8,928 bases of DNA from Planctomycetaceae bacterium (GTDB taxonomy: Bacteria; Planctomycetota; Planctomycetia; Pirellulales; Pirellulaceae): NCBI GenBank assembly GCA_007695205.1, contig REEF01000320.1, positions 1-8,928 of the forward strand, in the 5' to 3' direction. Positions 7,701 to 8,928 of the stretch are shown in pieces. Position 1 is the stretch's first letter. Each line of letters begins with the position of its first letter. The translations under genes and the position numbers were made by a program. Under the pieces are notes generated by a model, which saw only the letters and a program-made list of their open reading frames with translations, ran no database searches and was not told the origin of the DNA.

Positions 7701-8237
7701 CAGCAACTCTAAGCCGCGTTCGGTCTGGTCGGCAGCCAACGAAACCTCTGCCAACTTGTAGATCGTGTGCAGATCGTCCGGATCTGCCTCGTGCGCTCGC
7801 TCGAAGAACTCGACCGCTTTCTCCGTCTCGCCCAGATACTGGTAGTACATGCCCAGCGAGAACAGCGACGGGACGTGGTGAGGGTCCACCGCCAACACCT
7901 GTTCGAATCGCTCCCGCGCGATGTCCAAGCTGTCTCGAGCGTCGCTTTCACCCTGCAGGTTCAGGTAGGCCAATCCCAGATTGAAGACGGCTGCGATCCA
8001 ATCGGGATACGCCCGGACCACCTTCTCATACTCCGCCGCAGCGTCCCCGTACCGGTACTGCTCCATCAAAGCGTTGCCCCGATTGAAACTGGCCAGCGCC
8101 GCCATCACTTGCGGGTCGTCGGGTGCCAGCGTCGTGCCTCGCGTCGTCGGCTTGTCGGCCGAGCGGTCCGCCGGTCGGACGCCGCAGCCAAGCAGCGGCA
8201 GGATCAAGGCGATCAACAGAAAAGTACGCGTCATCAT
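4734..8237 (-). CDS. Large secreted lipoprotein: TPR, FG-GAP/VCBS repeats, ASPIC/UnbV domain (CRTAC1-like) and conserved C-terminal region
   Basis: This is a 1167-residue protein. Residues 1-18 are a lipoprotein signal (TFLLIALILPLLGC, lipobox cysteine C18), so it should be anchored in a membrane facing outward. Residues 45-220 hold about four to five TPR helices pairs (for example 123-156 and 157-190). Residues 285-640 carry FG-GAP/VCBS beta-propeller blades with DxDxDGxxD-type calcium loops at 295-303, 343-351, 393-401, 457-465, 558-566 and 620-628. An ASPIC/UnbV domain follows (NHSGIGARVEI at 668, GLGDYSKLDWLRILWPD at 706). The last 420 residues start at CPYLFAWTGNHFQFVADFGG (749) and include VEPLPFQGMSGYPY near 1127; this region recurs in long CRTAC1-like proteins, and its function is unknown. 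The protein probably binds extracellular ligands or assembles complexes; no catalytic residue is evident. The start is the first of two ATGs (8235-8237), with GAGAGA just upstream. It shares an operon with the amidase. Confidence 0.9.
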   Translation of the reverse strand: MMTRTFLLIALILPLLGCGVRPADRSADKPTTRGTTLAPDDPQVMAALASFNRGNALMEQYRYGDAAAEYEKVVRAYPDWIAAVFNLGLAYLNLQGESDARDSLDIARERFEQVLAVDPHHVPSLFSLGMYYQYLGETEKAVEFFERAHEADPDDLHTIYKLAEVSLAADQTERGLELLEQVVERNPGFVSAIYRLAMQYRSTDRSDRVMPLLERFKKLQSAELSAGSFAVQTAYGAAGKHYVILGADNLPLERTPPSETPVPIFSPEVRELAVQLQAWDWAGGKIQLPGIAVADVNGSGALDLCLTACGPEGQTMIWINDGKGNFSQGQIIGSQGVSPCFGDVDNDGHVDLWLGRAGSDWLLLNDGSGQFNPASTEMVAGPDALTHLARLVDLDSDGDLDLLAFRSSTGNVPADQHSQAVPSSVLLNHRDGTFAEAAEAFELQFADVAVTGIIYDDWDNDYDLDLICILADGSIKVWINDRVGAFRWFDGAEVGLDVEGVISGISGDPSKTGHRDLLLFTDSGMKLMRNDGHGQFRLDEEFTAAWGHLGGTGGQFVDIDNDGDLDLVLGDARRRDGTRGPVVLLNQWPRPEFVNAADLNQGLLLSAIETGGDASCVAADFTGNGLCDLLIAAAGRPPMLLENITPGGHWIQLDLTGTRPADQMARSNHSGIGARVEIKTGDVFQQYFVGGSSGPVAMPPLRVHAGLGDYSKLDWLRILWPDAVLQAELELASNRLQTVEQLNRKTSSCPYLFAWTGNHFQFVADFGGVGGLGYLLEPGVYAIPDPTEYLPLPPLEPLDDYYVLQVVNGLEEVTYLDEVKLLAVDHPVGTRVYPNEMMAIGVPPPEFKMFCFHDTIAPLAAVDHRGVDVTDKILHVDRRYAGATRRDSRFLGLADPHWVELDFGDQLADLADEDRPILVLYGWVAYGYSSSNYAIHQAGLRCEAPTIEVKRDGQWVELFREVGYPAGIEHMMTLEMTGHLQPTDRFLRIRSNMELYWDCAFLALHDPSAEMQIIEIGPSSADLHFLGYPREYSPDGRQPNLVDYENIDRTAGWKLMAGHYTRYGEVAELLQEADDCFVIMAHGDGLTLSFDPVAFGPVPDGMHRSFVLKTHSYCKDMDLYTAYPDTVEPLPFQGMSGYPYGPDEHYPDTPKTRDYRARYNTRHILGP

Positions 8238-8248
8238 GTTTTCTCTCG

Positions 8249-8278
8249 TCAGGAGCCCCTCGGAAGAGCCTGATTCAT
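8249..8278 (-). other. Possible 9-codon upstream ORF in the operon leader
   Basis: ATG at 8278-8276 opens MNQALPRGS and a TGA stop at 8251-8249, all between the candidate -10 box and the lipoprotein gene. TAGGT lies about 5 bases before the ATG. The stop is 11 bases before the real start codon, close enough for translational coupling. So short a frame arises easily by chance, so this is only a suggestion. Confidence 0.15.
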
Positions 8279-8296
8279 CGTTTACCTATTTGGCAC

Positions 8297-8302
8297 AGTA
8301 TA
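8297..8302 (-). promoter_or_regulatory. Candidate -10 element TATACT for the lipoprotein-amidase operon
   Basis: On the minus strand TATACT matches the sigma-70 -10 consensus at five of six positions and lies about 60 bases before the start codon of the lipoprotein gene. A start point near 8290 would give a leader of about 53 nt. No good -35 hexamer is present at 16-18 bases (CTTCTC is the closest), so this would need an activator or is a chance match. Confidence 0.35.
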
Positions 8303-8454
8303 TCGGCCTGTGGCAGAAAGAGAAGCGTTCTCTATGCGACCGTTCTTCCCCGCGAGATGCATGGACGAATCGGCGGAAGAGGTCGGGAGTCGTTTTCGGG
8401 CAAGCTCGTTTCTATAGGTTTGGTCGTTGGCCGAAAACTAGAAACCCAATTCTT

Positions 8455-8476
8455 AAAAACCCCGCAAAACACGGGG
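8455..8476 (-). terminator. Intrinsic (Rho-independent) terminator on the minus strand
   Basis: Read on the minus strand this is CCCCG-TGTTTTG-CGGGG followed at once by TTTTTAAG: a 5-bp all-GC stem, a 7-base loop and a T-tract. It is the best terminator in the window. The direction is set by the T-tract. No convincing minus-strand gene lies to its right within the window, and its nearest downstream gene on the same strand is the lipoprotein gene 217 bases on. It therefore either ends a small RNA or belongs to an attenuated leader. Confidence 0.65.
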
Positions 8477-8632
8477 CTGGGGGTGCAAGATTACATCTGC
8501 CACGGCGATGGGATCGGCAGCCGGTGCGACCTCCGGCCGGTGGGATCGCAACCGGATTATCGCGCAGGGCTTCCAGTCGCCCCGTCTCGCGCCCGATGGC
8601 TGGACGTGTGCCGGCAAAGCCGCCTACCACGT
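8455..8632 (-). ncRNA. Candidate structured RNA or attenuator leader ending in the terminator
   Basis: Four simple hairpins tile the segment before the terminator: 8604-8632 (ACGTG/CACGT), 8559-8597 (ATCG..CGC with GCGCGAT, 2-base bulge, plus inner GGGC/GCCC), 8520-8537 (GCCGG/CCGGC, 8-base loop) and 8497-8520 (CTGCC/GGCAG). The block is much richer in GC than the flanks at 8690-8928 and 8430-8460. ACGGGGC in the second hairpin (8579-8585 in plus coordinates) is a perfect 7-base complement of the terminator's left arm (8471-8477), which would allow an antiterminator fold. I recognise no known RNA family in it. The 5' end is unknown. GC-rich sequence forms short stems by chance, so this stays tentative. 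Confidence 0.3.
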
Positions 8633-8693
8633 TGTTCCGATCGGCCCAGAATCGACGTTCACGGCCAAACCGGGGGAAAAAGAAGTCGAGTAG
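8508..8693 (+). CDS. Doubtful 61-codon ORF with coding-like composition
   Basis: The frame runs from ATG 8508 to TAG 8691-8693. Its third codon positions are mostly G or C, which is what a real gene of this genome would show, and the tail (GWTCAGKAAYHVVPIGPE, then FTAKPGEKEVE) is not obviously out of character for a protein. Against it: no ribosome-binding site precedes the ATG, the frame is open only from about 8457, no family is recognised, and the same bases form the hairpins of the minus-strand RNA candidate. It could also be the 3' scrap of a decayed gene. Confidence 0.15.
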   Translation: MGSAAGATSGRWDRNRIIAQGFQSPRLAPDGWTCAGKAAYHVVPIGPESTFTAKPGEKEVE

Positions 8694-8928
8694 TCGTGAC
8701 ACGCGTAGGAAACAGGCTATTTCTCCTTCGAATAGCAGGAAAACGGCCAAACCTAGCCAGTGCTGTATACCCTGCACGAGTCAAAAACATCTTTTCCCCG
8801 ATAGACTTGAGTTCTAACAGCCAGTGGACAAAGCACACGTTTACTGTTCATTTGTACACAGCGCATCGAGAATTACACGCGGAGTGATCGAAAAAAAGAA
8901 TGCTGCAATTGCGCAGTGAAAAGCAGAA
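8640..8928. other. AT-richer region at the right edge, no gene seen
   Basis: This stretch is visibly poorer in GC than the rest, and its frames give no protein-like sequence. A small hairpin GCTATT/AATAGC with an AGGAG-containing loop lies near 8727-8747. A TATACA box on the minus strand (about 8764-8769) could be a -10 element for the RNA candidate, but it lacks a -35 partner at the right distance. Confidence 0.4.

Noticed and set aside
8727..8747. Hairpin with AGGAG in the loop, considered as a translation-control element
   Set aside because: No start codon with a plausible gene follows on the minus strand, and the stem is only 6 bp and AT-rich.
8123..8887. Plus-strand 254-codon frame at the right edge
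   Set aside because: Its first part is antisense to the lipoprotein signal peptide and TPR region, and the rest crosses low-GC, non-coding-looking sequence and the terminator.

Overview
The window is GC-rich bacterial DNA, by eye about 60% G+C in the genes. It most likely comes from a Planctomycetota-type genome with at least some anaerobic metabolism. The reason is the pairing of a very large lipoprotein (TPR, FG-GAP/VCBS and ASPIC/UnbV modules, a style common in planctomycetes and acidobacteria) with a giant two-headed acyl-CoA dehydratase activase, a family typical of anaerobes. The phylum is an inference; there is no rRNA or other marker gene.

Layout: 1-450 has no convincing gene but carries a 98-bp imperfect palindrome (147-244) flanked by a CTAA direct repeat, a MITE/REPIN-like element. 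From 451 to about 3622 (+) lies the remains of one activase gene. Its first 830 or so codons are open and carry all expected cysteine ligands. The reading frame then shifts near 2965, a block of probably 250-350 residues is missing at about 2990-3003, a second shift occurs near 3545, and the C-terminus is absent. I read this as a pseudogene.

Convergent to it, on the minus strand, is a tight two-gene unit: a 1167-aa TPR/FG-GAP/ASPIC lipoprotein (4734-8237) followed after 6 nt by an aliphatic-amidase-like carbon-nitrogen hydrolase (3720-4727). They are probably co-transcribed. The lipoprotein would sit on the outside of a membrane; the amidase has no signal peptide and would be cytoplasmic. I cannot name a shared pathway.

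The region upstream of the lipoprotein gene (8238-8928) has no gene I trust. It does contain a textbook intrinsic terminator on the minus strand (8455-8476), preceded by four back-to-back hairpins (8497-8632). This could be a small RNA, or a terminator-controlled leader of the lipoprotein-amidase operon. No tRNA, rRNA, CRISPR array or complete insertion sequence was seen. I do not see a clearly new multi-gene system; the best leads are the structured terminator region and the palindromic mobile element.
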